From NCBI GenBank assembly GCA_036267875.1, contig DATAVE010000013.1:1-64000 (forward strand): a stretch of 64,000 nt of DNA, read 5' to 3'. The translations under genes were made by a program, and so were the position numbers. Below, one piece after another: positions 8,458-16,380 of this stretch (within the stretch, counting starts at the first letter, position 1; every line of letters starts with the position of its first letter). The notes below the pieces were generated by a model. That model was not told where the DNA came from and did not search any database. It saw nothing but the letters and a program-made list of their open reading frames with translations. This stretch comes from DASZTV01 sp036267875. Lineage in GTDB: Bacteria; Actinomycetota; Actinomycetes; JAFAQI01.

Positions 8458-8895
8458 CTACGGCGCGGCGAGACCGTCCGTGGTCAGCGTCGGCCGGTCA
8501 CCGATCCGTACGGCGGTGAGCAAGGCGATCGCGCAGAGCCGGTCGCCGTTGCCGGCGTCGGTCAGCCGGACCTCGACCACGGCATCGCGCCTTCCCACGC
8601 GGACCGGCATGCCGACCGCGACTGCCGGACCGACCTTGACCGGCGAGAGATAGGAGATGTTCAGCGACTGCGTGGCCACGAGCCCGTCGAGGGCGCGCGA
8701 GGCAGCGGTCGCGCCGGCCGTGTCGAGCAGCGTGGCGACGAGCCCGCCTTCTACCGAGCCGGCGGGGCCTCGCAGCTCGTCTCGGACGTCGCACTGCACG
8801 GTGGCAGAGCCGTCAGCGGGCGGGTTGTCGAGATCGTCGAGGTAGTGCATGCCGAGATGGCGCTGCAACGGCGTGTGACCGAGCGGGATAGACAC
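8458..8895 (-). CDS. PaaI-family hotdog thioesterase
   Basis: 145-residue hotdog-fold acyl-CoA thioesterase-like protein. Visible features are HLGMHYLDD near the N-terminus, the conserved segment RGPAGSVEGGLVATLLDTAGATAASRAL (the helix region of the PaaI/YbgC-type fold, positions about 41-68) and the strand TQSLNISYLSPVKVGP. Such enzymes hydrolyse aromatic or fatty acyl-CoA thioesters; the substrate here is unknown. The frame is open up to 8949, but GTG 8895 is preferred: on the minus strand TAGCCT ends 8 nt before it, and it avoids overlap with the next upstream gene. Confidence 0.8.
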   Translation of the reverse strand: MSIPLGHTPLQRHLGMHYLDDLDNPPADGSATVQCDVRDELRGPAGSVEGGLVATLLDTAGATAASRALDGLVATQSLNISYLSPVKVGPAVAVGMPVRVGRRDAVVEVRLTDAGNGDRLCAIALLTAVRIGDRPTLTTDGLAAP

Positions 8896-8903
8896 GGGAG
8901 CAG

Positions 8904-8909
8904 AGGCTA
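8904..8909 (-). promoter_or_regulatory. -10 element TAGCCT, leaderless thioesterase
   Basis: TAGCCT on the minus strand ends 8 nt before GTG 8895. It lies just upstream of the previous gene's stop region and supports the shorter thioesterase start. Confidence 0.45.
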
Positions 8910-8915
8910 TCCGCG

Positions 8916-9380
8916 CTATTCGTGGTCCTCGTCGCCGGTGCCGCGGCACGGTCGACTGCGCAGCTCGGCGACGTAGTCGTCAGGGGCGCCGGCGCGCTCA
9001 GCGGCGTCCGCCATCACCCCGAGGTAGCGGGCAGCGGGCCGCCCGCCCTCGTAGCCCGCGAGGACGTATACCCAGGCCAGCTGGAAGCCGTCGAGGGTGT
9101 GCACTCGGACGGTGATCTTCCGGTACAGGCCGGTCGAGGCGAACTCGATCTCGTCGAGGGTGGCCTCGTCGTAGGTCTCGAGGTCGTAGAGCATCACGAA
9201 GACGCGCGAGCCGGGATCCTCGACGACGGTCGCGAGCGAGCCTTCCCAGCCGAGGTCCTCGCCGCCGAAGGTCAGCCGCCAGCCCTCCAGCCAGCCCGAA
9301 CCGCGGCATGGCGAATGCGGGCACCGCTCATGCATCTGTGCCGGATCAAGGTTCGACCCGTAAGCCGCGTACACCGCCAC
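8916..9380 (-). CDS. Gamma-glutamylcyclotransferase-like (AIG2) protein
   Basis: 154-residue protein opening with VYAAYGSNLDPAQM, the glycine-loop signature of the gamma-glutamylcyclotransferase/AIG2 fold, followed by WRLTFGG and the acidic segment YDEATLDEIEFASTGLYRKI; the Glu of LDEIE is the likely catalytic acid. Family enzymes release 5-oxoproline from gamma-glutamyl amines or peptides; in mycothiol-using actinomycetes the real substrate is not known. GTG start at 9380; TACCCT ends 8 nt upstream on the minus strand. A second in-frame GTG two codons later (9374) is possible. Confidence 0.85.
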   Translation of the reverse strand: MAVYAAYGSNLDPAQMHERCPHSPCRGSGWLEGWRLTFGGEDLGWEGSLATVVEDPGSRVFVMLYDLETYDEATLDEIEFASTGLYRKITVRVHTLDGFQLAWVYVLAGYEGGRPAARYLGVMADAAERAGAPDDYVAELRSRPCRGTGDEDHE

Positions 9381-9388
9381 GAAACAGA

Positions 9389-9394
9389 AGGGTA
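9389..9394 (-). promoter_or_regulatory. -10 element TACCCT, leaderless cyclotransferase
   Basis: Minus-strand TACCCT ends 8 nt before GTG 9380. It lies in the 38-bp interval shared with the divergent lpdA gene. Confidence 0.45.
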
Positions 9395-9418
9395 AGAGGG
9401 CCGAGCGAGAATGACGGT

Positions 9419-10813
9419 GTGACGCGCATTGCGATCCTCGGCGGCGGACCTGGCGGCTATGAAGCTGCGCTCGTTGCGGTGCAGCTCGGAGCCGAGGTTG
9501 TGCTGATCGAGCGCGACGGGGTCGGCGGCGCCTGCGTGCTCGCGGACTGTGTCCCCTCGAAGACGCTGATCGCGACGAGTGAGTCGATCGCCGCGCTGGA
9601 AGCCAGCGACGCGCTCGGCGTCCGTTCGGTCGCTGGTGGCACGGCGAGCGACCACATCGAGGTGGACGCCGCCACGGTCTACAGCCGGGTCAAGGCGCTC
9701 GCGGCGGCGCAGTCAGCCGACATCACTCGCAGAGTCTGCGGTGAGGGAATCCGGGTGATCAAGGGAACCGGGGCGTTCGCCGGTCCGCGGCTGATCGAGG
9801 TCACGACGACCGATGGCGTGGAGGAGATCGCCGCCGATGTCGTGCTGATCGCGACCGGCGCCTCGCCTCGGGTGCTCGCAGGCGCCGAGCCGGACGGCGA
9901 GCGGATCCTCGACTGGCAGCAGGTCTATGACCTGCCCTCGCTGCCCGAGCACCTCGTGGTGGTCGGCTCGGGCGTGACGGGCGCGGAGTTCGCGAGCGCC
10001 TACCTGGCGTTGGGCAGCGAGGTCACGCTCGTGTCGAGCCGAGACCGGGTCATGCCCAGCGAGGACGCAGACGCAGCGCTGCTGATCGAGGACGTCTTCA
10101 CCCGCCGCGGGATGCGGATCATCAAGCAGGCGCGGGCCGCGGGTGTGCGGCGTACCGAGGACGGGATCGAGGTCTCCCTTGTCGGAGGCGAGATCGTTAC
10201 CGGCTCTCACTGCCTCGTCACGGTCGGCTCGGTTCCCAACACGGCCGATCTTCGGCTCTATCGTGCCGGGGTCGAGACCGACGAGGCCGGCTACGTGAGA
10301 GTCGATCGGGTCTCCCGGACCAACGTGCAGGGGATCTACGCGGCAGGCGACTGCACGGGCCTGCTTCTGTTGGCGTCGGTGGCTGCGATGCAGGGACGTA
10401 CGGCGATGTGGCACGCGCTTGGTGACGCCGTGCTGCCGCTTCGGCTGGCAACGGTCGCCGCCAACGTGTTCACCGACCCGGAGATCGCCACGGTCGGTCT
10501 AGTCGCAGCTGAGGCCGCCGCCGACCGAGGTGGTGTGCGCGAGATCAAGCTTCCGCTCGCGACCAACGCGCGGGCCAAGATGCAGGGCATCGAGGACGGC
10601 TTCGTGAAGCTGTTCTGCCGGCCCGGCACCGGGACGGTGCTCGGTGGCGTGGTCGTCGCGCCACGGGCAAGCGAGCTGATCCTGCCGGTCTCGCTTGCCG
10701 TACAGCATGGGCTGACGGTCGACCAGCTGGCCCACACGTTCACGATCTATCCCTCGATCAGCGGCAGCATCACCGAAGCCGCGAGGCAGCTCCACCTAGC
10801 CGTCCAGGACTAG
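9419..10813 (+). CDS. lpdA: LpdA-type NAD(P)H dehydrogenase (flavoprotein)
   Basis: FAD-dependent pyridine-nucleotide disulfide oxidoreductase family, 464 residues. FAD motif GGGPGGYEAA (8-17), paired cysteines C39 and C44 in GGACVLADCVPSKT, NAD(P) motif GSGVTGAEFA and the second FAD motif YAAGDCTG are visible. The C-terminal active-site segment reads YPSISGSITE where lipoamide dehydrogenases have HPTLSE, so the catalytic His-Glu dyad is missing. This resembles M. tuberculosis LpdA (Rv3303c), described as a quinone reductase rather than an E3 subunit. GTG 9419 is chosen because the Rossmann strand begins at once; the open frame to 9308 overlaps the divergent gene. Confidence 0.85.
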   Translation: MTRIAILGGGPGGYEAALVAVQLGAEVVLIERDGVGGACVLADCVPSKTLIATSESIAALEASDALGVRSVAGGTASDHIEVDAATVYSRVKALAAAQSADITRRVCGEGIRVIKGTGAFAGPRLIEVTTTDGVEEIAADVVLIATGASPRVLAGAEPDGERILDWQQVYDLPSLPEHLVVVGSGVTGAEFASAYLALGSEVTLVSSRDRVMPSEDADAALLIEDVFTRRGMRIIKQARAAGVRRTEDGIEVSLVGGEIVTGSHCLVTVGSVPNTADLRLYRAGVETDEAGYVRVDRVSRTNVQGIYAAGDCTGLLLLASVAAMQGRTAMWHALGDAVLPLRLATVAANVFTDPEIATVGLVAAEAAADRGGVREIKLPLATNARAKMQGIEDGFVKLFCRPGTGTVLGGVVVAPRASELILPVSLAVQHGLTVDQLAHTFTIYPSISGSITEAARQLHLAVQD

Positions 10814-10857
10814 TCGCCTAGCGCGCGATCGCGTATCCGGTCATAGATGACCAAATA

Positions 10858-10884
10858 CCGGCGATGGCGAGCGAAACGCGCCGG
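10858..10884. terminator. Possible bidirectional terminator between lpdA and accA
   Basis: CCGGCG (10858-10863) and CGCCGG (10879-10884) form a 6-bp stem with a 15-nt loop in the gap between the convergent lpdA and accA genes. No T-tract is present. The rest of the 124-bp gap holds only a short GGTCA/TGACC hairpin near 10840-10853. Confidence 0.35.
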
Positions 10885-10937
10885 GGACGACGGTTGCGCC
10901 CTGGTCGTAGCGGGTTTGGTCTTTGACTCTGGGCGAG

Positions 10938-12692
10938 TTACTCGGCGGGCTTGATCTCGCAGACCGAGGAGCCGGAGGTGACGACGTCGCCGACGTTGGC
11001 GGTGAGTCCGGTGACGGTGCCGGCCTGATGGGCGTTGATCGGCTGCTCCATCTTCATCGCCTCGAGTACGACGATCAGGTCGCCGGCATCGACGGTGTCG
11101 CCGTCAGCGACGGCGACCTTCACGATGGTGCCTTGCATCGGCGCGGTGACCGAGTCACCGCTTGCAGCAGCCTTGCCCGACGCCGCCTTGTGTGAGGACG
11201 GTGGCTTGCGCGCGCCACCGGCGGCGGGCCGGGATGCGGCAAGGCCACCCGGCACGGATACCTCGAGCCGGCGGCCGCCGACCTCGACGACGATGCGCTC
11301 GCGCTCAGCAGGCTCTCCGCCGTCGGCGGTGCCGCCGTCGTACGCCGGAACTGATCCGCTCCATTCGGTCTCGATCCAGCGGGTGTGCACTCGAAAGGGC
11401 TCGTCGATGAAGTCCGGGTCGTTCAGGACGGCGCGGTGGAACGGGATCAGCGTGGGCATCCCGCCGACCTCGAGGTCGGCGAGCGCGCGCCGTGATCGCT
11501 CGATCGCTTCCTTGCGCGTCGCGCCGGTGACGATCAGCTTCCCGAGCAGCGAGTCGTAGGCGCCCGGGACGGTGTCGCCCTTCACGTAGCCCGCGTCCAT
11601 GCGTACGCCGGGACCGGAAGGCACCTGCCACTCAGTGACCGTTCCCGGCGCCGGAAGAAAGCCGCGCCCGGCGTCCTCGGCGTTGATCCGGAACTCGAAC
11701 GAGTGACCACGGGGCTTCGGGTCCTCGAAGTCCAGCGCCTCGCCGTCGGCGATCCGGAACTGCTGACGGACCAGGTCGACGCCGCTGACCTCCTCGGTCA
11801 CCGGGTGCTCGACCTGCAGTCGGGTGTTGACCTCGAGGAACGAGACCAGACCGTCTGGCGCGATCAGGAACTCACAGGTCCCGGCGCCGACGTACCCGGC
11901 TTCCTTGGCGATCGCCTTGCTCGCCGTGTAGAGCCGGTCGAGCTGGTCATCGGTGAGGAACGGCGCGGGCGCCTCCTCGACGACCTTCTGGTAGCGGCGC
12001 TGCAGCGAGCAGTCCCGCGTTCCGACAACCACGACGTTGCCGTGCTGGTCGGCAAGGATCTGGGTCTCGACGTGCCGCGGCCTGTCGAGGTAGCGCTCGA
12101 CGAAGCACTCGCCGCGACCGAACGCCGCGACTGCCTCGCGGACCGCGCTCTCGTAGAGGTCCGCGATCTCCTCGCGGTCTCGGGCAACCTTCATGCCGCG
12201 CCCGCCGCCGCCGTACGCCGCCTTGATCGCGATCGGCAGGCCGTGCTCATCGGCGAACGCGATGACCTCGTCGACTCCGGCGACCGGGTTCGGTGTGCCG
12301 GGTGTGAGTGGTGCGCCGACCTTTGCCGCGATGTGACGCGCCTTGACCTTGTCGCCGAGTGAGTCGATCGCGGCGGGAGGCGGTCCGATCCAGGTCAGGC
12401 CGGCTTCGATCACGGCGGCGGCGAAGTCGGCGTTCTCGGCCAGGAAGCCATAACCCGGGTGCACGGCGTCGGCGCCGGAGCGGGCTGCGATGTCGAGGAT
12501 CTTGGCGATGTCGAGGTAGGTCTCGCCGGGAGTCGAGCCGCCTAGCGCGTACGCCTCGTCGGCGAGCTTCGCGTGCTGCGCTTCGAGGTCTGGGTCGGCG
12601 TAGATCGCGACGCTGCCGATCCCGGCGTCACGGCACGCTCGAATGACCCGGATTGCGATCTCGCCACGGTTGGCGACCAGAACCTTGCGCAT
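10938..12692 (-). CDS. accA3: Acyl-CoA carboxylase alpha chain (biotin carboxylase + BCCP)
   Basis: Biotin-dependent carboxylase alpha subunit, 584 residues. Biotin carboxylase N-domain from MRKVLVANRGEIAIRVIRACRD, ATP-grasp with GGGGRGMKVA (about 160-170), EVNTRLQVEHPVTEEVSG, then a linker rich in Ala/Lys and a C-terminal BCCP domain with the biotinylation site EAMKMEQPI (Lys about 547). It carboxylates its own biotin for transfer to acetyl-, propionyl- or longer acyl-CoA by separate beta subunits, two of which are in this window (17974-19569 and 25092-26609). ATG 12692 is chosen; the longer open frame to 13859 is antisense to the neighbouring gene. Gene name by analogy with mycobacterial accA3. 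Confidence 0.92.
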   Translation of the reverse strand: MRKVLVANRGEIAIRVIRACRDAGIGSVAIYADPDLEAQHAKLADEAYALGGSTPGETYLDIAKILDIAARSGADAVHPGYGFLAENADFAAAVIEAGLTWIGPPPAAIDSLGDKVKARHIAAKVGAPLTPGTPNPVAGVDEVIAFADEHGLPIAIKAAYGGGGRGMKVARDREEIADLYESAVREAVAAFGRGECFVERYLDRPRHVETQILADQHGNVVVVGTRDCSLQRRYQKVVEEAPAPFLTDDQLDRLYTASKAIAKEAGYVGAGTCEFLIAPDGLVSFLEVNTRLQVEHPVTEEVSGVDLVRQQFRIADGEALDFEDPKPRGHSFEFRINAEDAGRGFLPAPGTVTEWQVPSGPGVRMDAGYVKGDTVPGAYDSLLGKLIVTGATRKEAIERSRRALADLEVGGMPTLIPFHRAVLNDPDFIDEPFRVHTRWIETEWSGSVPAYDGGTADGGEPAERERIVVEVGGRRLEVSVPGGLAASRPAAGGARKPPSSHKAASGKAAASGDSVTAPMQGTIVKVAVADGDTVDAGDLIVVLEAMKMEQPINAHQAGTVTGLTANVGDVVTSGSSVCEIKPAE

Positions 12693-12700
12693 GGTCAGAG

Positions 12701-12706
12701 ACCTTA
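12701..12706 (-). promoter_or_regulatory. -10 element TAAGGT, leaderless accA
   Basis: Minus-strand TAAGGT ends 8 nt before ATG 12692. The divergent gene at 12789 carries the same hexamer on the other strand. Confidence 0.5.
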
Positions 12707-12743
12707 TTCCGTACCGGTGCGTAACGTTTTGCCAGGTGGCTCC

Positions 12744-12777
12744 GCCGCCGGTCTGAATCTCTGCCGCCGGTCTGAAT
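12744..12777 (+). repeat. 19-bp-spaced direct repeat in a divergent promoter
   Basis: GCCGCCGGTCTGAAT occurs at 12744-12758 and 12763-12777, a 19-bp period. The second copy runs directly into the TAAGGT -10 hexamer of the downstream gene, so the repeat may be an operator or a recent slippage duplication of promoter DNA. Confidence 0.7.
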
Positions 12778-12782
12778 AAGGT
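12777..12782 (+). promoter_or_regulatory. -10 element TAAGGT, leaderless flavoenzyme gene
   Basis: TAAGGT ends 6 nt before GTG 12789, so transcription would start at or next to the start codon. Confidence 0.5.
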
Positions 12783-12788
12783 GCACGC

Positions 12789-13961
12789 GTGAGCGAGCCG
12801 CCGTTCTCCGCCTACCAGTTCGAGATCTACATCAACGGGATGCTCGGCACGAAGCCCGAGCTGCCGATGTCCGTCGAGTCTCTCGAGGCGGCGGCTCGCG
12901 AGAAGCTCTCGCCCGAGGCCTTCGGCTACGTCGCCGGCAGTGCCGGCACCGAATCGACGGCCCGGACCAACCGGGAAGCCTTCGAGCGCTACCGGATCGT
13001 GCCGCGCTTCCTCGGTCAAGACGTCTCGGTGCGCGACCTGTCGACCACAGTTCTCGGTACGCCGATGCCGGCGCCCGTGATCCTCGGCCCAGTCGGGGTG
13101 CAGGGGATCGTGCATCCCGAGGCCGAGCTGGCCGTAGCTCGGGCGGTGTCCGACCTCGGCGTACCGATTGCCCTGTCGACGCTGTCGTCGTACCGCATGG
13201 AGGAGGTCGCCGCGGTGTGTGGCGGCTCGCCGCACTGGTACCAGCTCTACTGGCCCAAGGACCGTGACGTCGGCGCCTCGTTCCTTGCCCGCGCCAAGGC
13301 TGCTGGCTTCTCCGCCCTGCTGCTTACCCTCGACACGTTCATCCTGGCCTGGCGACCACGCGACCTCGTCCATGGCTACTTGCCGTTCCTGTCGCGGCTC
13401 GGACTTGCCAACTACGAGTCCGACCCGGCGTTCCTCGCCGGCCTGCCTGCAAGCCCGCAGGACGACCCGACCGCGTCGGTCATGCACTGGCAGTCGATGT
13501 TCGGCGATCCCTCGAACACGTGGGCGGATCTGGCGTGGGTCCGGGAGCACTGGGACGGCCCGATCGCGCTGAAGGGCGTGCTGCATCCCGACGACGCGCG
13601 CCGTGCTGTCGACGCCGGGATGGACGGCGTCCTGGTGTCCAACCACGGTGGCCGACAGATCGACGGATCGATTGCGGCCCTTGACGCGCTGCCGGGCGTC
13701 GTTGAGGCCGTCGACGGGCGCGCGGAGGTGCTCTTCGACTCCGGCATCCGCACCGGCTCCGACGTGATGAAGGCCCTCGCGCTCGGCGCTCAGGCGGTGT
13801 TGCTCGGTCGCCCGTACATCTACGGCCTCGGCATTGCCGGTGAGGCCGGCGTACGTCACGTGGTGCGTTCCCTGCTCGCCGAGCTGGAGCTGTCGATGGC
13901 ACTCGCGGGCTGCGCGTCGCTCGCAGATATCGGGCCGGAGCTACTGACCCGGATAACGTAA
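12789..13961 (+). CDS. FMN-dependent alpha-hydroxy-acid oxidase, lactate 2-monooxygenase-like
   Basis: TIM-barrel flavoenzyme of 390 residues. The N-terminus (YQFEIYINGMLGTKPELPMS) and the segment FGYVAGSAGTESTARTNREA closely recall lactate 2-monooxygenase rather than the shorter L-lactate dehydrogenases. The catalytic base lies in LVSNHGGRQIDG (His about 286), the FMN phosphate site in FDSGIRTGSDVMKALALGA and LGRPYIYGL. Likely reaction: oxidation of an L-2-hydroxy acid, either with oxidative decarboxylation or to the 2-keto acid; the substrate is inferred. It lies 7 bases before the exporter genes but reads as metabolically unrelated to them. Confidence 0.85.
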   Translation: MSEPPFSAYQFEIYINGMLGTKPELPMSVESLEAAAREKLSPEAFGYVAGSAGTESTARTNREAFERYRIVPRFLGQDVSVRDLSTTVLGTPMPAPVILGPVGVQGIVHPEAELAVARAVSDLGVPIALSTLSSYRMEEVAAVCGGSPHWYQLYWPKDRDVGASFLARAKAAGFSALLLTLDTFILAWRPRDLVHGYLPFLSRLGLANYESDPAFLAGLPASPQDDPTASVMHWQSMFGDPSNTWADLAWVREHWDGPIALKGVLHPDDARRAVDAGMDGVLVSNHGGRQIDGSIAALDALPGVVEAVDGRAEVLFDSGIRTGSDVMKALALGAQAVLLGRPYIYGLGIAGEAGVRHVVRSLLAELELSMALAGCASLADIGPELLTRIT

Positions 13962-13968
13962 TCGGACT

Positions 13969-14832
13969 ATGGCGCCGGACGACTCGCTAGGCCTTGCAGG
14001 CCTTCGATTCCGCAGGTTGCATGAAGGAACCCAGATCCGATCCGCGGTCGGGCAGCCGATTGCCGACCGGATCTACGGCATCTGGGACCGCCGTGACGTG
14101 CTGCGGATGCTGGTCGAGCGCGGCTTGCGCCACAAGTACTCCGGTTCGGTGCTCGGCTACGCCTGGTCGCTGCTCGAGCCGGCGATGCTGGTCGTCACGT
14201 ACTTCCTGCTGCTGAAGATCTTCCATCGGTCTCAGCCGATGTATCCGCTGTTCATCACCTCGGTGATCCTGCCCTGGCAGTGGTTCGCGACCGTCGTGAA
14301 CTCCGCGCCGAAGACGCTGCGGCAGAACTCCCGCCTCATCACTTCGATCGCGTTGCCGCGTGAGATCTATCCGTTGGCCGACGTCGTCGTGAAGGCCGTC
14401 GAGTTTGCGCTGAGTCTTCCGGTCCTGTTCCTCGTCGCGTGGATCTACCGGGCGAAGCCCTCGGGCTACGTGTTTCTCTGGCCGCTGGCGTTGCTGTTGG
14501 AGCTGATGATCTGCATCGGCCTCGCCCTGCTGCTCTCGGCGCTCAACACCGTGCTGCGCGACATCGAGCGTGGCATCGGGATCGTGGTCCGGATGATGTT
14601 CTACGTCGTACCGATCCTCTATCCGTTGATCAGCGTTTCGCCGTCGATGCGTCGCTGGGAGTCCTACAACCCGATCGTCGGGATCCTCGAGATCAGCCGC
14701 GCCGTCTGGCTGCCGGCGTACTGGACCGGCTGGGCACCGGTGGAGTACTCCGCGATTGGCGCCGTCGTCATTCTGATCGCGGGCTTCAGCGTCTTCGCCC
14801 GACTCGAGCGCACCGTGCTGAAAGAGCTGTAG
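13969..14832 (+). CDS. wzm: Polysaccharide/teichoic acid ABC-2 exporter, permease
   Basis: ABC-2 type permease, 287 residues with six hydrophobic segments, of the Wzm/TagG family that flips lipid-linked O-antigen or teichoic acid across the membrane. The N-terminal interface helix segment WDRRDVLRMLVERGLRHKY and GYAWSLLEPAMLVVTYFLLL, followed by a periplasmic gate region FITSVILPWQWF, are characteristic. The stop codon TAG (14830-14832) shares its last base with the GTG of the ATPase gene, so the two subunits are coupled. Substrate type is inferred from neighbouring CDP-ribitol and TagF-like genes. Confidence 0.88.
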   Translation: MAPDDSLGLAGLRFRRLHEGTQIRSAVGQPIADRIYGIWDRRDVLRMLVERGLRHKYSGSVLGYAWSLLEPAMLVVTYFLLLKIFHRSQPMYPLFITSVILPWQWFATVVNSAPKTLRQNSRLITSIALPREIYPLADVVVKAVEFALSLPVLFLVAWIYRAKPSGYVFLWPLALLLELMICIGLALLLSALNTVLRDIERGIGIVVRMMFYVVPILYPLISVSPSMRRWESYNPIVGILEISRAVWLPAYWTGWAPVEYSAIGAVVILIAGFSVFARLERTVLKEL

Positions 14833-15584
14833 TGCCTCCCAAACAGAAAGACGCGATCGTCGTCAAGGACATCGGGATCAAGTTCGCAATCAACCGTCGT
14901 CGCCGGATCGGCGTCAAGAACCTGTTGCTCGAGGGACGAACGGCTGCGACTGGCGAGGGCGAGTACTGGCCGTTTCGTCACATCTCATTCCGGGTGAAGA
15001 AGGGCGAGTCGGTAGGCATCGTCGGGCGCAACGGCTGTGGCAAGAGCACGTTGTTGCGCCTTGTCGCCGGCGTAATGCTTCCCGACGAGGGGACCATCCA
15101 GGTCAATGGCGGTGTCGGCGCGATGATCGAGCTGTCTGCGGGCTTCGTGAACGATCTCAGTGCCCGCGAGAACGTCTACCTGATCTCCTCGTTGCACGGT
15201 TTCAGTCGTGAGCAGACCGACGCGCGCTTCGACGAGATCATGAACTGGGCCGGCGTCGAGCGGTTCGTAGATACGCCAGTCATGCACTTCTCGAGCGGCA
15301 TGCGCGCGCGCCTCGCCTTCTCGATCGTCACCCGTATGGAGGAGCCGATCCTCCTCGTCGACGAGGTGCTCGCCGTCGGCGACAAGGCCTTCCGGCAGAA
15401 GTGCGGCGTCGTCATCGACGGGATGCTCAGCGAGGGCCGCACGATGCTGTTGGTGTCCCACAACGAGAGCGACCTTCGGCGCTGGTGTCAGCGAGGCGTC
15501 TATCTGCGGCGCGAGCTGCCGCCGTTTCAGGGGCCGATCGAAGAGGTCCTCGAGATGTACTACGCCGACGAGGACGCCAGCTGA
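14832..15584 (+). CDS. wzt: Polysaccharide/teichoic acid ABC exporter, ATPase
   Basis: ATP-binding subunit partnering the permease just upstream, 250 residues. Walker A GRNGCGKST (about 65-73), Q-loop replaced by the NGGVGAMIELSAGF segment typical of Wzt/TagH, signature FSSGMRARLAFS, Walker B ILLVDEVLAVGD and switch His in LLVSHNESDL. The protein ends soon after the nucleotide-binding domain, without the C-terminal carbohydrate-recognition domain of long Wzt proteins, so it is of the short TagH/RfbB class. GTG 14832 overlaps the permease stop by one base. Confidence 0.88.
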   Translation: MPPKQKDAIVVKDIGIKFAINRRRRIGVKNLLLEGRTAATGEGEYWPFRHISFRVKKGESVGIVGRNGCGKSTLLRLVAGVMLPDEGTIQVNGGVGAMIELSAGFVNDLSARENVYLISSLHGFSREQTDARFDEIMNWAGVERFVDTPVMHFSSGMRARLAFSIVTRMEEPILLVDEVLAVGDKAFRQKCGVVIDGMLSEGRTMLLVSHNESDLRRWCQRGVYLRRELPPFQGPIEEVLEMYYADEDAS

Positions 15585-15600
15585 TGTCCCGCCGCCGTCG

Positions 15601-16308
15601 CTAGTAGCGGCGGCGCATCGCAGGTACGCCGCGAAGCGCCTCGATGGCGATCTTCGTCGACATCTTCGAGGTGCCTGCGACGCGCTCGTGGAAGACGATC
15701 GGGACCTCGACGATTCGGGCGCCAGCCGCTCGGGCGCGCATCGTCATCTCGATCTGAAAGGCGTATCCGTCGCTTGCCGTCGTGGCTGCATCGAGGCGGG
15801 CGAGCAACTCGGCCCGCCAGGCCTTGAAGCCACCGGTCAGGTCACGAATCGGGCTGCCGAGAACGGTGCGCGCATAGATGTTCCCGGCCCGGGAGATCGC
15901 TTGGCGGTGCACGCTCCAGCCGCTTACCGAGCCGCCCACGACGTACCTGGAGCCGATGACCAGGTCGGCGTCGGACGTCTCCGCGACGAGCCGGTCGATA
16001 TCGACCGGAAGGTGAGAGCCATCGGCGTCCATCTGCACGACAACGGCGGGGTCGAGCTCAGCGAGCGCATGCGCGAACCCGGCGGCGTACGCGCGTCCCA
16101 GCCCCGACTTGCCCGCGCGGGTCAGCAGGCTTACGCGGTCGGGTTGTCCGGCAGCAAGCTTCTCGACCAGACCGCCGGTCCCATCCGGGGAGCTGTCGTC
16201 GACGACCAGCAGGTGCGGCGTGCAGGGCCTGGCGAGTACCTCGCCGACGATCGCCTCGATGTTGTCGCGTTCGTTGTACGTCGGCATGACGACGACGACC
16301 GCGGGCAT
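15601..16308 (-). CDS. Polyprenol-phosphate mannose synthase-like GT2
   Basis: Family 2 glycosyltransferase of the dolichol-phosphate-mannose synthase type, 235 residues, no membrane anchor. VVVMPTYNERDNIEAIVGEVL, LLVVDDSSPDGTGG, DADGSHLP (the DxD-like metal site) and IGSRYVVGG/DLTGGFKAWR are visible. It would transfer a sugar, probably mannose from GDP-mannose, to polyprenyl phosphate on the inner membrane face. Unlike mycobacterial Ppm1 there is no fused acyltransferase domain. ATG 16308 is chosen because minus-strand TACCGT ends 6 nt before it; a TTG at 16362 would run almost into the divergent gene. Confidence 0.87.
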   Translation of the reverse strand: MPAVVVVMPTYNERDNIEAIVGEVLARPCTPHLLVVDDSSPDGTGGLVEKLAAGQPDRVSLLTRAGKSGLGRAYAAGFAHALAELDPAVVVQMDADGSHLPVDIDRLVAETSDADLVIGSRYVVGGSVSGWSVHRQAISRAGNIYARTVLGSPIRDLTGGFKAWRAELLARLDAATTASDGYAFQIEMTMRARAAGARIVEVPIVFHERVAGTSKMSTKIAIEALRGVPAMRRRY

Positions 16309-16314
16309 CTGATC

Positions 16315-16320
16315 ACGGTA
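16315..16320 (-). promoter_or_regulatory. -10 element TACCGT, leaderless GT2
   Basis: Minus-strand TACCGT ends 6 nt before ATG 16308 and supports that start over the upstream TTG. Confidence 0.5.
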
Positions 16321-16366
16321 TCCGGCAGAACCTGAAGGAAAACTCAGGACAACAACCGTCAACGAC

Positions 16367-16372
16367 TAGCCT
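16367..16372 (+). promoter_or_regulatory. -10 element TAGCCT, leaderless CDP-ribitol synthase
   Basis: TAGCCT ends 8 nt before ATG 16381. The hexamer would lie inside the GT2 gene if that gene started at its upstream TTG. Confidence 0.5.
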
Positions 16373-16380
16373 CCCGACTC

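Noticed and set aside
9419..10813. E3 lipoamide dehydrogenase of the pyruvate complex
   Set aside because: The C-terminal His-Glu catalytic dyad is missing and no 2-oxoacid dehydrogenase gene is nearby.
12744..12777. CRISPR-like repeat
   Set aside because: Only two 15-bp copies with a 4-bp spacer; no array and no cas genes.
12693..13859. N-terminal extension of accA to 973 residues
   Set aside because: The biotin carboxylase starts canonically at MRKVLVANRGE (12692) behind a -10 element; the extension is antisense to the flavoenzyme gene.
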